A stretch of 51,567 nucleotides of DNA, taken from assembly GCF_013317235.1 (NCBI RefSeq), contig NZ_WLCM01000028.1, forward strand, positions 3,219 through 54,785, given 5' to 3'. Positions 16,700-25,465 of the stretch are shown here, piece after piece; within the stretch, counting starts at the first letter, position 1; every line of letters starts with the position of its first letter. The notes beneath the pieces were generated by a model. That model saw only the letters and a list, made by a program, of their open reading frames with translations, was not told where the DNA came from and searched no databases. The DNA comes from Leisingera sp. ANG59. Its GTDB lineage: Bacteria > Pseudomonadota > Alphaproteobacteria > Rhodobacterales > Rhodobacteraceae. The translations under genes were made by a program, and so were the position numbers.

Positions 16700-17658
16700 T
16701 GCTGCACGCAATTCTATCCGACAAGACGGTGCGGCTGACCGCACTGGCACTGCTGGCGCTGGCCGCCGCCGGGCTGATGCTGCCGGCCTGGGTCGTCAAC
16801 AACATGATGTTCGGCCTGGCGCGCGGCGCCGCCGTGCTGGGGCTTCTGGTGCTGTGGCGCACCGGGCTGATGTCCTTCGGCCACGGGCTCTACTTCGGGC
16901 TGGGCGCCTATGCGGTGGCGCTGTCCGAGCACTGGCTGGGCCTCAGCGATTTCGCCCTGCGCATCCTCGCCGCCATTCTTGTTGCGGTGGTCGCGGGATT
17001 TGCTCTCGGCTTCATCCTGCGCCGCTACCGCGACATCTTCTTTGCGATGCTGTCGCTGGCGTTTTCGATGGTGCTCTACGGCATCCTGGTCAAGACCGAG
17101 GCGCTGGGGTCCACCGATGGGTTCTCGGTGTCGCAGACCACCTTCCTGGGCTGGGCGCCCGAGGGCAAGCAGGTGCTGTTCACCGCCATCATAACCGTCT
17201 GCCTGGCGCTGGCGGTGCTGGTGCAGATGTACCTGCGCTCGACCCTCGGGCGGCTGACCACGGCGATCCGCGACAACGAGATCCGGGTGGAATACCTGGG
17301 CTATTCGGTGGCCCGCGCGATCCACATCAAATACGTGATCTCGGCCGCCCTGGCCGGCGGCGCGGGCGGGATGATGGCGATGGCGCTGGGGCAGGTCGAC
17401 CCCGACAGCATGGTCTACTGGACCGTCTCGGGCGAGCTGGTCTTCATCACCATCATGGCCGGGCCGGGCAGCGTGCTGGCGCCCTTCATCGGTGCCATCA
17501 TCTTCGAGTTCCTGCGCACCTACGCCTTCGAAATCGCCCCGCACGCCTGGCAGCTGATCGTCGGCGGCACGCTGCTCTTGATCATCTTCTTCCTGCCCGG
17601 CGGCATCTGGTCGCTGCTGGAACGCATCCCCTTTTTTCGGAGGCTCCGTCATGACTGA
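16699..17658 (+). CDS. livM: Branched-chain amino acid-type ABC transporter permease LivM
   Basis: This 319-residue polytopic membrane protein has GLMSFGHGLYFGLGAYAVAL, RYRDIFFAMLSLAFSMVLYG and the LivM loop with AIRDNEIRVEYLGYS, which docks on the ATPases. The C-terminal PGSVLAPFIGAIIFEFLRTY and FFLPGGIWSLL match the family. It pairs with LivH. It overlaps the start of livG by 8 nt, which keeps the stoichiometry of this operon tight. Confidence 0.93.
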   Translation: MLHAILSDKTVRLTALALLALAAAGLMLPAWVVNNMMFGLARGAAVLGLLVLWRTGLMSFGHGLYFGLGAYAVALSEHWLGLSDFALRILAAILVAVVAGFALGFILRRYRDIFFAMLSLAFSMVLYGILVKTEALGSTDGFSVSQTTFLGWAPEGKQVLFTAIITVCLALAVLVQMYLRSTLGRLTTAIRDNEIRVEYLGYSVARAIHIKYVISAALAGGAGGMMAMALGQVDPDSMVYWTVSGELVFITIMAGPGSVLAPFIGAIIFEFLRTYAFEIAPHAWQLIVGGTLLLIIFFLPGGIWSLLERIPFFRRLRHD

Positions 17659-18457
17659 TGTGCCTATCCTCTCCGTCAAGGACCTGCAGAAATCCTTCGG
17701 CGCCGTGACCGCGGCCAAGGACATCAACGTCGACATCCCCGCAGGCCAGGTGGTCGGCGTGATCGGTGCCAACGGCGCGGGCAAGACCACGTTCGTCAAC
17801 ATGGTCACGGGCTACCTGAAACCCTCAGGCGGCACCATCCGCTTCCGGGGCCGCGACATCACCGGCATCGCGCCGCGGCTGGCGGTGCACCAGGGGCTCA
17901 CCCGCTCGTTCCAGGTCAGCCAGGTGTTCATGACCCTCAGCGTGAGGCAGAACCTCCTGTCGGCACTGGCCCTGGCCCGGCGCAAGGGCGGCGCGCTGCT
18001 GCGCCCCATCGCCGGGCCGGAGCTGCTGGCGGAATGCGACGCGATCATGGCCCGCTACGGCCTCACGGATGTGGCCGAACACGAGGCCAGCGCGCTGTCG
18101 CAGGGCTCGCGCAAGCTGCTCGACATCGCCATGGCGGTGGTCAGCGGCCCCAGGATGCTGCTTCTGGACGAACCCACCTCCGGTGTCGCCGCAGAGGAGA
18201 AGTTCGCCATCATGGACACGGTGATGTCGGCGCTGAAGGCCTCCGGCACCACTGTCCTGTTCATCGAGCACGACATGGAAATCGTCGAGCGCTACGTCGA
18301 CCGGGTGCTCGCCTTCTTCTCGGGCGAGGTGATCTGCGACGCCCCGCCCGCCCGGGCGCTGATCGACCCCAAGGTGCGGGAGCTGGTGATCGGCGACACC
18401 CGCGCCCCAACCGCCCCAACAGCCGCAACCGGACAAGCGGAGGCAGCCTATGCTTGA
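17651..18457 (+). CDS. livG: ABC transporter ATP-binding protein LivG
   Basis: This 268-residue cytoplasmic ATPase has Walker A (GANGAGKTT, about residues 38-46), a family-typical TRSFQVSQVFMTLSVRQNLL Q-loop region, the signature LSQGSRKLLDIAMAV and Walker B LLLDEPTSGV with the H-loop FIEHDME. The signature LSQGSRK rather than LSGGQ is usual for the LivG subgroup. It partners LivF on the LivHM channel. A short Ala/Pro-rich tail of about 20 residues follows the nucleotide-binding domain. It overlaps livF by 8 nt. Confidence 0.93.
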   Translation: MTDVPILSVKDLQKSFGAVTAAKDINVDIPAGQVVGVIGANGAGKTTFVNMVTGYLKPSGGTIRFRGRDITGIAPRLAVHQGLTRSFQVSQVFMTLSVRQNLLSALALARRKGGALLRPIAGPELLAECDAIMARYGLTDVAEHEASALSQGSRKLLDIAMAVVSGPRMLLLDEPTSGVAAEEKFAIMDTVMSALKASGTTVLFIEHDMEIVERYVDRVLAFFSGEVICDAPPARALIDPKVRELVIGDTRAPTAPTAATGQAEAAYA

Positions 18458-19094
18458 GATCAACAACCTGAACGTCTCCATCGGCCCGGTGCCGATCCTG
18501 CGCGGCAGCGCGCTCACCGTGAACACCGGCGAGATGGTGGGCCTGATCGGCCCCAACGGCGCGGGAAAGACCACGATGATGCGCGCGATCATGGGGCTGC
18601 TCGCAGCACAGTCCGGCACGATGAACTTTGACCACTGCCAGCTGTCCGCCACCCCGCCGCAGGACCGCGCCCGCATCGGCATCGGCTACATGCCCGAGGA
18701 CCGCAAGCTGGTGCCGCAGCTGTCGGCCGAGGAAAACATCATGATGCCGGTCTGGGCGGTGGACATCCCCGACTATCAGGACCGGCTGAAATGGATCTAT
18801 GACCTGATGCCGGAGGTGCGCGAGTTCCGCGGCCGCAGCGCCACCTCGCTGTCCGGCGGCCAGCAGAAACTGGCGGCGCTGGCGCGGGCGCTGATGATGG
18901 GCGGGCGGCTGATCCTGCTGGATGAGCCCTCCGAGGGCATCGCCCCGGTGCTGGCCCGGCGGATCTCGGAAATCCTGCGGGACCTGAAATCCGAGGGCAT
19001 GTCGATCCTGATCGCGGAATCCAACGACCACCACTGCGCCGACCTGCTGGACCGCAGCTACCGCATCGAACGCGGGGCCACGCATCCCGCGTGA
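18450..19094 (+). CDS. livF: ABC transporter ATP-binding protein LivF
   Basis: This 214-residue ATPase has Walker A GPNGAGKTTMMRAI, the GYMPEDRKLVPQLSAEENI segment typical of LivF, the signature LSGGQQKLAALARAL and Walker B LILLDEPSEGIAP. At 214 residues it is about 20 shorter than common LivF proteins, because the usual end after the H-loop is trimmed; the H-loop position reads IAESNDHH. All core motifs are present, so it should be functional. It is the last gene of the transporter, followed after 38 nt by the CoA-hydrolase-like gene. Confidence 0.92.
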   Translation: MLEINNLNVSIGPVPILRGSALTVNTGEMVGLIGPNGAGKTTMMRAIMGLLAAQSGTMNFDHCQLSATPPQDRARIGIGYMPEDRKLVPQLSAEENIMMPVWAVDIPDYQDRLKWIYDLMPEVREFRGRSATSLSGGQQKLAALARALMMGGRLILLDEPSEGIAPVLARRISEILRDLKSEGMSILIAESNDHHCADLLDRSYRIERGATHPA

Positions 19095-19132
19095 CCCCTT
19101 CCCGCCACAGGCTCAAGCCAAAGGAGACCGGA

Positions 19133-20122
19133 ATGCTGGAACCGGAGATCACCGAAACCAAAGCTGGCGCCGCCGCGCGGATCACCCTGAACCGGCCCAA
19201 GGCGCTGAACGCCCTGACCCGCGGCATGGTGCAGCGCATGTCGCGCGTCCTGTCCGAGTGGGAGGCCGATCCGGGGGTGACGCTGATCGTGGTGGACGCC
19301 GCCGGCGGCAGGGCCTTCTGCGCCGGCGGCGACGTGGCCCGGCTTTATGCGGAGGGCACGGCGGGCAACTTTGCCTATTGCACCGGATTCTGGGCGGAAA
19401 ACTATGCATTGAACGCCCAGATTGCCGAACTCGGAACCCCCTACGTGGCGCTGATGGACGGCATCGTGATGGGCGGCGGCGCAGGTATCTCGGCCCACGG
19501 GCGGCACCGCGTGGTCACCGAACGCACGGTGCTGGCGATGCCCGAGTGCGGCATCGGGCTGGTGCCCGACGTGGGGGCCAGCCACCTGCTGGCACGGGCG
19601 CCCGAGGGGCTGGCCCGGCTGGTTGCGCTGACCAGGGTGCGCCTTGGCGCCGCCGATTGCATCGCGCTGGGGCTCGCGGACAGTTTCGTGCCCTCGGACC
19701 GGCTGCCCGCCCTGGCCGGCGCGCTGATGGAAGCGGCGGACGCAAGCCCGATTGCGCAATTCAGCACCCCGCCCGGGCCGGGCACCCTGCCCGATCCGGA
19801 AGACGCGGCGGCGATGTTTGCGGGGCAATCGCCCGCCGCGATGGCCGCCCGGCTGGAGCGGCGGCCCGACGCCTGGGCGCAGGACGCCGCCGCCGCGCTG
19901 CGCCGGGCCTCGCCGCGCTCCCTGCGGCTCACGCTCGATCTGCTGGATGCCGCGCGCCCCTGCCCGAGCCTGCGCCGCTGCCTGGAGCGTGACCTTGATG
20001 CAGCGGCATACTGCCTGACCGAAGGCGACTTCCTCGAAGGGGTGCGGGCCGCGATCATCGACAAGGACCGCAAACCAAACTGGAAGCCAGACACTGGCCC
20101 GCGGCCGGATCCCGGACCCTAG
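19133..20122 (+). CDS. Enoyl-CoA hydratase/isomerase family protein, 3-hydroxyisobutyryl-CoA hydrolase-like
   Basis: This 329-residue crotonase-fold protein has the oxyanion-hole segments AFCAGGDVARLY and DGIVMGGGAGIS. MPECGIGLVPDVGASHLL matches the 3-hydroxyisobutyryl-CoA hydrolase pattern, with Glu and Asp in the active site. The C-terminal extension ends DFLEGVRAAIIDKDRKPNW, also typical of that group. The usual role is thioester hydrolysis in valine breakdown; here it may hydrolyse another short hydroxyacyl-CoA. AAAGGAGA precedes ATG 19133. It closes the flavoprotein/Liv operon and links the imported compound to CoA-ester catabolism. No CoA ligase is adjacent. Confidence 0.85.
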   Translation: MLEPEITETKAGAAARITLNRPKALNALTRGMVQRMSRVLSEWEADPGVTLIVVDAAGGRAFCAGGDVARLYAEGTAGNFAYCTGFWAENYALNAQIAELGTPYVALMDGIVMGGGAGISAHGRHRVVTERTVLAMPECGIGLVPDVGASHLLARAPEGLARLVALTRVRLGAADCIALGLADSFVPSDRLPALAGALMEAADASPIAQFSTPPGPGTLPDPEDAAAMFAGQSPAAMAARLERRPDAWAQDAAAALRRASPRSLRLTLDLLDAARPCPSLRRCLERDLDAAAYCLTEGDFLEGVRAAIIDKDRKPNWKPDTGPRPDPGP

Positions 20123-20158
20123 CCGATAACCCCGCCGGGCAGCGCCTGCCGGGTCGTC

Positions 20159-20184
20159 AGGTTACTAAAAGTATACCGGTTGCG
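20159..20184 (+). promoter_or_regulatory. Shared operator/promoter element upstream of the molybdenum hydroxylase operon (copy 1)
   Basis: This element begins AGGTTACTAAAAGTATAC and ends GTTGCG. An almost identical 26-nt element (23 of 26 positions) lies at 32887-32912 on the other strand, upstream of the quinone-reductase-like gene next to the HxlR regulator. It has the same orientation relative to its gene. The core TACT-AAA-AGTA is a dyad of the kind HxlR/YodB-type regulators bind. It lies 125 nt before the gene at 20310. Confidence 0.65.
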
Positions 20185-20309
20185 ATTCGAAACCTGAAGT
20201 GAAACGGTAAGCGCGACCCGGCCCTACCCGACCTTTTTCACTCCCAACAACGCAGCACCAAACAGCGTTGAAGCCACTCTCCAGGACCAGCCAAAGGAGG
20301 AGACCCGAA

Positions 20310-20768
20310 ATGACAGACCTCACCATCAACGGAAAGGACGTCACGCTTGACGTTCCCGGCGATACGCCGCTGCTCTGGGCGCTGCGCGACGACCTGCGCC
20401 TGACCGGCACCAAATTCGGCTGCGGCATCGCCCAGTGCGGCGCCTGCACAGTCATGGTGGACGGCATGCCCGTGCGCTCCTGCGTGACCCCGGTGGAGGC
20501 GCTCGAAGGCTCCGACATCATCACCATCGAGGCGCTTGAAGGCCCCGAGGCCGACGCAGTGCGCAAGGCCTGGGTCGACATCGACGTGCCGCAATGCGGC
20601 TACTGCCAGTCCGGCCAGATCATCGCCGCCGCAGCCCTGCTGACCGAAATCCCAAACCCAACGGATGAGGATATCGACTTTGCGATGGCCGGCAACGCCT
20701 GCCGCTGCGCCACTTACGTGCGCATCCGCAAGGCGATCCACAACGCAGCCAAGATGCTGGAGACCTGA
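20310..20768 (+). CDS. iorA: Isoquinoline 1-oxidoreductase-type alpha subunit (2 x [2Fe-2S])
   Basis: This 152-residue small subunit of a xanthine-oxidase-family molybdenum hydroxylase has a plant-ferredoxin cluster site (KFGCGIAQCGACTV, then a Cys in RSC, about residues 38-60) and the second cluster domain (QCGYCQSGQ, then NACRCATY, about 95-137). It passes electrons from the Mo centre towards the cytochrome encoded two genes on. AAAGGAGGAGA precedes ATG 20310. The gene is 3 nt before the large subunit. The two-subunit form without a separate FAD subunit is characteristic of the isoquinoline oxidoreductase and nicotinate-dehydrogenase-like type. Confidence 0.9.
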   Translation: MTDLTINGKDVTLDVPGDTPLLWALRDDLRLTGTKFGCGIAQCGACTVMVDGMPVRSCVTPVEALEGSDIITIEALEGPEADAVRKAWVDIDVPQCGYCQSGQIIAAAALLTEIPNPTDEDIDFAMAGNACRCATYVRIRKAIHNAAKMLET

Positions 20769-20771
20769 TCC

Positions 20772-22916
20772 ATGACCAAGTTCTCGCCCACCCGTCGCGG
20801 CTTCCTGGCCGGCAGCGCAGCCCTTATCATCGGCGCGCATCTTCCTGTTGGCGGCAAGATGGCGGCCAAGGCGGCCTCCGGCCCGATCAGCCTCAACGCC
20901 TTCGTCCGCATCGCCGAGGACAACACAGTCACGGTAATCGTCAAGCACATCGAATTCGGCCAAGGGCCCTTTACCGGCTTCGCCACCCTCGTCGCGGAAG
21001 AGCTGGACGCCGACTGGTCGCAGATGCGCGCCGAACACGCGCCTGCGGACACCGCCACCTATCAGAACTTCGCCTTTGGCATCCAGGGCACCGGCGCCTC
21101 CACCGCGGTGCGCAATGCCTTTACCCAGATGCGCCAGGCCGGCGCAGCGGCCCGCTCCATGCTGGTGCAGGCCGCCGCCCGCGAATGGGGTTTGCCCGAG
21201 GATGAGATCACCGTCGCCAAGGGCGTCGTCAGCCACGCGGCCAGTGGCAATTCGGCGCAATTCGGCGAGCTCGTTGCCGCCGCTCATGACAGCACCCCGC
21301 CCGAAGAGCCCAAGCTCAAGGACCCGGCAGATTTCGTGCTGATCGGCAAGGACGTCCCGCGCCTCGATTCTGCGGACAAGACCACCGGCGCAGCACAGTT
21401 CACGCTCGACGTCTACCGGGAGGGGATGCTGACCGTTGCCGTCGCCCACTCTCCCTGGATTGGCGGCAAGGTAAAATCGGTCAATTCCGCCGCCGCGCTG
21501 GCCATCGATGGCGTCGAGAAGGTCGAGACGATCCCCACCGGCGTCGCGGTCTATGCCAAGAACACGTACAGCGCTTTCAAGGGCCGCGATGCGCTGGAAA
21601 TCGACTGGGACCTGAGCGAAGCGGAAACCCGCTCTGCCGAGGAACAGATGGAAGAGGTCGCCGCCGCCGCTGCGACGGGTGAAGGTGTGGTTGCCGAAAC
21701 CTATGGCGATCTGGACGCGGCCTTTGCCGGTGCCGCTGAGGTGATCGAGGCCGAATACCGCCTGCCCTACCTGGCCCATGCCCCGCTGGAGGTGATGGAC
21801 GGGGTGATCGAGAATCGCGGCGACGCCGCTGAGATCTGGATGGGCAGCCAGATGCAGACCGTCGACCAGCAGGTGACCGCCAATATCCTCGGCATCGCGC
21901 CCGAGCAGGTGGCGATCAACACCCTGATGGCCGGCGGCAGCTTTGGCCGCCGCGCCCAGTATGACTCGCAGTTCGCCCAGGAGCTGGCCCAGGTGGCCAA
22001 GGCCGGCGGCCAGGGCACCTTCAAGCTGGTCTGGAGCCGCAAGGACGACATCCAGGGCGCCTATTACCGCCCGCAGGCCGTCCACCGCCAGCGCGCCGCG
22101 CTGGACGAAACCGGCCGCATCATCGGCTGGCAAGACAAGTTCGCCACCGAAAGCATCATGGGCGGCTCCGCCTTCGAAGTGGTGATCCAGAACGGTGTCG
22201 ACCCCTTTTCGGTTGAGGGCTCAATCCACAAACCCTACGACTTTGGTGCCTTCGAGGCCCGCTGGGTGCGCACCGACAGCAAGGTGCCGCACCTGTGGTG
22301 GCGCTCAGTCGGCCACTCGCACACCGCATTCGCCAACGAGGTGTTCCTGGACGAGGTGCTGCAGGCCAAGGGCAAAGACCCGGTCGCGGGCCGTCTGGAG
22401 CTGCTGGGCGACAAGTCCCCGCGCGACCGCAAGGTGCTGGAGCGCGTGGCGGAAATGGCCAACTGGCAGGGCGTGAACGGTTCTGACGGCAAGGCCTACG
22501 GTGTGGCGCTGCATCCCAGCTATGACGCCCATTTCGCCTATATCGCCGAGGTCTCGGAGGTGGCCGGTGAACCCCGCGTGAGCAAGGTCTGGGTGGCCGC
22601 AGACGTCGGCATCGCCATCAACCCCGATGTGGTTAAGGCGCAGATCGAAGGCGGGCTCGGCTATGGGCTCAGCGCCGCGCTGTTCAACGAGATCACCTTT
22701 GCCGAAGACGGCCAGGTCGCGCAGGAGAACTTCGACAGTTACCGCCTGCTGCGGATCCACGAGATGCCCGAGGTCGAGATCGATCTTGCCGTCAGCAGTG
22801 AAAAACCCGGCGGCATCGGAGAAGCGGGCACCCCGCCGATTGCGCCGGCCGTCAGCAACGCCTGGCGTGTCCTAAAAGGCCAGCCAGTGCGCCGCCTGCC
22901 GCTGGTGCGCGCGTAA
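20772..22916 (+). CDS. iorB: Isoquinoline 1-oxidoreductase-type beta subunit (molybdopterin-binding), Tat-exported
   Basis: This 714-residue large subunit has an N-terminal twin-arginine signal (TRRGFLAGSAALIIGAHL). It shows the IorB-type layout: FGQGPFTGFATLVAEELDADW near residue 60, the Mo-cofactor motifs AGGSFGRRAQYDSQF near 390 and HSHTAFANEVFLDE near 515, and GIGEAGTPPIAPAV at the end with the conserved catalytic-type Glu. It hydroxylates an N-heterocycle or aldehyde using water. Export as a folded complex with the 2Fe-2S subunit to the periplasm is expected. No chaperone (XdhC-like) gene is in the window. Substrate unknown. Confidence 0.9.
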   Translation: MTKFSPTRRGFLAGSAALIIGAHLPVGGKMAAKAASGPISLNAFVRIAEDNTVTVIVKHIEFGQGPFTGFATLVAEELDADWSQMRAEHAPADTATYQNFAFGIQGTGASTAVRNAFTQMRQAGAAARSMLVQAAAREWGLPEDEITVAKGVVSHAASGNSAQFGELVAAAHDSTPPEEPKLKDPADFVLIGKDVPRLDSADKTTGAAQFTLDVYREGMLTVAVAHSPWIGGKVKSVNSAAALAIDGVEKVETIPTGVAVYAKNTYSAFKGRDALEIDWDLSEAETRSAEEQMEEVAAAAATGEGVVAETYGDLDAAFAGAAEVIEAEYRLPYLAHAPLEVMDGVIENRGDAAEIWMGSQMQTVDQQVTANILGIAPEQVAINTLMAGGSFGRRAQYDSQFAQELAQVAKAGGQGTFKLVWSRKDDIQGAYYRPQAVHRQRAALDETGRIIGWQDKFATESIMGGSAFEVVIQNGVDPFSVEGSIHKPYDFGAFEARWVRTDSKVPHLWWRSVGHSHTAFANEVFLDEVLQAKGKDPVAGRLELLGDKSPRDRKVLERVAEMANWQGVNGSDGKAYGVALHPSYDAHFAYIAEVSEVAGEPRVSKVWVAADVGIAINPDVVKAQIEGGLGYGLSAALFNEITFAEDGQVAQENFDSYRLLRIHEMPEVEIDLAVSSEKPGGIGEAGTPPIAPAVSNAWRVLKGQPVRRLPLVRA

Positions 22917-22930
22917 AAGGAGACCGGACA

Positions 22931-23554
22931 ATGAACTTCATCAAACGCGCTGCGGCCCTGACCGTTGCGGCCCTGCTCGCGCAATTCACCGCCGACGGCA
23001 CAGCCGCCGCCCAGGAGGTGAATGGCCTGAAAACTGCCGAGGCTTTCGAAGGCATTGCCCCCGAAGAGGCGCGCTCTGCCGCGATCTTCGGCGAAATGGC
23101 CAAGGTCATCACTCACCCGCGCTGCATGAACTGCCACCCGGTCAACAGCGGACCGCTGCAGGGCGACGAGCGCAAACCGCACTCGCCGCCCGTGCCGCGT
23201 ACCGAGGACAACTTCGGCGTTGTCGCGATGCGCTGCACCACCTGCCACGGCGAAGAAAACCGCCCGTTTCTGGGGGAAAGCGGCTCGGTGCCTGGCAATG
23301 GGCACTGGCAGCTGGCACCCGCCAGCATGGGTTGGGTCGGCATGACCGTGCCGGAGATCTGCGCCCAGTTGAAGGATCCAGAGCGCAATGGAGGCCGCAC
23401 CATGGCCGAGGTGGCGCACCACATGGGCCATGACTCCCTGGTCGGCTGGGCCTGGACCCCCGGCGAAGGCCGCACCCCGGCCCCGGGCACCTGGGAGGCT
23501 TTTGCCGAACTCGCGGAAAACTGGGTCGAAACCGGCGCCGCCTGCCCCGGTTGA
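22931..23554 (+). CDS. Di-heme c-type cytochrome subunit of the molybdenum hydroxylase
   Basis: This 207-residue exported protein has a signal peptide (residues 1-27, cleavage near AAAQ) and two heme c sites: Cys65-x-x-Cys68-His69 (CMNCH) and Cys102-x-x-Cys105-His106 (CTTCH). Proteins of this size and motif spacing are annotated as the isoquinoline 1-oxidoreductase subunit in proteobacteria. It likely accepts electrons from the Fe-S subunit and passes them to the respiratory chain. AAAGGAGA precedes the ATG, 14 nt after iorB. A bidirectional terminator follows. Confidence 0.85.
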   Translation: MNFIKRAAALTVAALLAQFTADGTAAAQEVNGLKTAEAFEGIAPEEARSAAIFGEMAKVITHPRCMNCHPVNSGPLQGDERKPHSPPVPRTEDNFGVVAMRCTTCHGEENRPFLGESGSVPGNGHWQLAPASMGWVGMTVPEICAQLKDPERNGGRTMAEVAHHMGHDSLVGWAWTPGEGRTPAPGTWEAFAELAENWVETGAACPG

Positions 23555-23576
23555 GTCAACGGCTTGCGCGAAAGAT

Positions 23577-23610
23577 AAAACCGGCGGCCCCTCGGAGCCG
23601 CCGGATTTTC
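23577..23610. terminator. Bidirectional intrinsic terminator between convergent genes
   Basis: CCGGCGGC (23581-23588) and GCCGCCGG (23597-23604) form a perfect 8-bp GC stem with an 8-nt loop, flanked by AAAA on the left and ATTTT on the right. It works in both directions, between the cytochrome gene (ends 23554) and the metallo-hydrolase gene (ends 23645 on the minus strand). Confidence 0.8.
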
Positions 23611-23644
23611 CGTTCAGACCATTGTCAAACCCGGATAGACCCGC

Positions 23645-24448
23645 TCAGAGCGGCACGAACCGCCAGACATCGCCCTCCGTCTCGACCCGGCCCAGACCCG
23701 GGAACGGCAGGTGGGTGGCGGCGATCGGTGTGCCCGACTGCGCCGCATCAGCCAGCAGCGCGCGGCGGGTGGCGGCGGCGGCATCAGCGTCGCTGTCCAG
23801 CGCATAGCCTGCGTCAGGCTCGGAAAAATGCACCTGTCCCGAGATCACCGCGTCACCGACAATCAGCAGTTCCTCGCCGCCAGACCTAAGGCGCAGCCCT
23901 GTGTGGCCTGGGGTGTGGCCCGGCAGCGGCACCAGCGTCAGCCCCTCGCCAAGGTCGGCGGCCCCCTCATGGGTCACCACACGGTCCGCGAAAGATGCGG
24001 CCACTGCCTGCACCATTTCGATCATCGGGCGCTGTTCCTCCGGCAATGCATCGGCCAGCCCGGCCTGCGTCCAGAACTCCCATTCCGGCTTCGACACATG
24101 CACCCGGACCCCAAAAAATTCGCCGCCCAGCAACCCGCCAAGGTGGTCAGCGTGCATATGGGTCAGCACGATGTCGGAGACCTCCGCGTCCGAGACAGCC
24201 TCCAGAGCTTGGCCTGTCGCGGGAAACCTCTGCTCGAGCGCCTGGCCGGACCCGGTATCTACCAGGAACCGTCGGCTGCCCGTATCAATCAGCCACAGGT
24301 TGGCACCGATGGTCAGCGGTGCGCTCAGTCGTTGGGTCAGATCGCCGGACAGGCCGGAAAAATACTCCAGCGGCAGATCAAAATGACCGTCGTCGAACAC
24401 CGTAAGGCTGATCTGGCCGACGGACAGTGTATGAGGGGCATTGGGCAT
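23645..24448 (-). CDS. MBL-fold metallo-hydrolase
   Basis: This 267-residue metallo-beta-lactamase-fold hydrolase has the dinuclear metal motif His97-x-His99-x-Asp101-His102 (LTHMHADHLGG), a later LPGHTPGHTG and GDAVISGQVHF with the bridging Asp. Members hydrolyse lactones, thioesters, phosphoesters or act as oxidoreductases. The pattern resembles the quorum-quenching lactonase-like/MBL group without proof of substrate. ATG 24448 has AGGAGAG upstream; the long upstream extension of the frame is not family-like. It is divergent from the GlxA-type regulator, which may control it. Confidence 0.85.
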   Translation of the reverse strand: MPNAPHTLSVGQISLTVFDDGHFDLPLEYFSGLSGDLTQRLSAPLTIGANLWLIDTGSRRFLVDTGSGQALEQRFPATGQALEAVSDAEVSDIVLTHMHADHLGGLLGGEFFGVRVHVSKPEWEFWTQAGLADALPEEQRPMIEMVQAVAASFADRVVTHEGAADLGEGLTLVPLPGHTPGHTGLRLRSGGEELLIVGDAVISGQVHFSEPDAGYALDSDADAAAATRRALLADAAQSGTPIAATHLPFPGLGRVETEGDVWRFVPL

Positions 24449-24547
24449 GGGCGCTCTCCTTTTCGCGTGTGATGATCCGGATATGGCGCAAAGCTGAGGT
24501 GGCGGGTATTGTCGCCCGTGACAAACTATTTGCCAGTTACGCCAATC

Positions 24548-25465
24548 ATGCCACTTCAACAGCCCACAGTGATCCTGAACTATCCCGGTTCCATGCCCTC
24601 TGCTGTGCTGGGGCTGAATGACATTCTGAGCCACGCCGGACTGGCCCCGCTAACGGTCACACAGCCGGACCTGGCACCCGCCCATACCCGCGCCGTGATC
24701 CTGCCGCCTTCCGCGTGTGAAGTGCATCCCTCGGATGCGCCCTGGGTCACCGGCTGGCTAGCGGAGCAATCCGCCCAGGGTGCGCTCATCTGCTCTGCCT
24801 GCACCGGGCTGCACTGGATTGCCGCCGCAGGGATCGACCGGGGCCGTCCAGTAACCACCCATTGGGGGCTAGAGACGCGCATACGGCTGGAATACCCCGC
24901 GCTTCAGCTCGATACTGCCCGGCTGGTGATCGAGCACACGGATTTGGTGACCGCTGGTGGGCTTATGGCCTGGATCGACCTGGCGCTGGTGGTGATTGAG
25001 CGGCTAGCGGGCCGCGCCGCAATGCTGGACACCGCCCGGCATTTCATCATCGACCCCGGCCGCCGCGACCAGCGCCGCTACCGCCGCTTCCTGCCGCCGA
25101 TGGACCACGGAGACCGGCCTGTTCTAGCCGCGCAGCAACGGATCGAGGCTCAGTTGGCTGAGCCGCTGAGTGCCGCCGATCTTGCTGCCGCTGTTGGCCT
25201 GTCGCTGCGCAGTCTGCAGCGGCGGTTCACCCGCACCACCGGTCACAGCCTGACTGCCTACCAGCAGAACTTGCGTATCGAACGCGCCCGCGACCTGCTG
25301 ACCACAACTGGACGCAGCGTGGCAGAGATCGCGGCAGAGGTGGGCTATTCCGACCTGCCAGCCTTTCACCGGGTTTTCTCACGTCAGGCCGGAATGACCC
25401 CCGGCCGCTTCCGGCGCACGCATTGGAACGCGCCTAGCCCTGCAACGCCGCCGCCAGTTCGTTGA
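24548..25465 (+). CDS. GlxA-family transcriptional regulator (DJ-1/PfpI domain plus AraC DNA-binding domain)
   Basis: This 305-residue protein has an N-terminal class-I-amidotransferase-like sensor (about 5-180, with the elbow LICSACTGLHWIA that keeps a Cys) and a C-terminal AraC domain with two helix-turn-helices (SAADLAAAVGLSLRSLQRRF, and AEIAAEVGYSDLPAFHRVF). Members respond to small amines or amino acid derivatives. The ATG at 24548 is used; a TTG 13 codons upstream is possible. It is divergent from the metallo-hydrolase. Its last 32 bp overlap the end of the convergent HAD gene. Confidence 0.86.
   Translation: MPLQQPTVILNYPGSMPSAVLGLNDILSHAGLAPLTVTQPDLAPAHTRAVILPPSACEVHPSDAPWVTGWLAEQSAQGALICSACTGLHWIAAAGIDRGRPVTTHWGLETRIRLEYPALQLDTARLVIEHTDLVTAGGLMAWIDLALVVIERLAGRAAMLDTARHFIIDPGRRDQRRYRRFLPPMDHGDRPVLAAQQRIEAQLAEPLSAADLAAAVGLSLRSLQRRFTRTTGHSLTAYQQNLRIERARDLLTTTGRSVAEIAAEVGYSDLPAFHRVFSRQAGMTPGRFRRTHWNAPSPATPPPVR

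Noticed and set aside
20238-22133. A 631-codon minus-strand open frame
   Set aside because: It is antisense to the molybdenum hydroxylase genes, which have clear motifs. GC-rich DNA produces such mirror frames.
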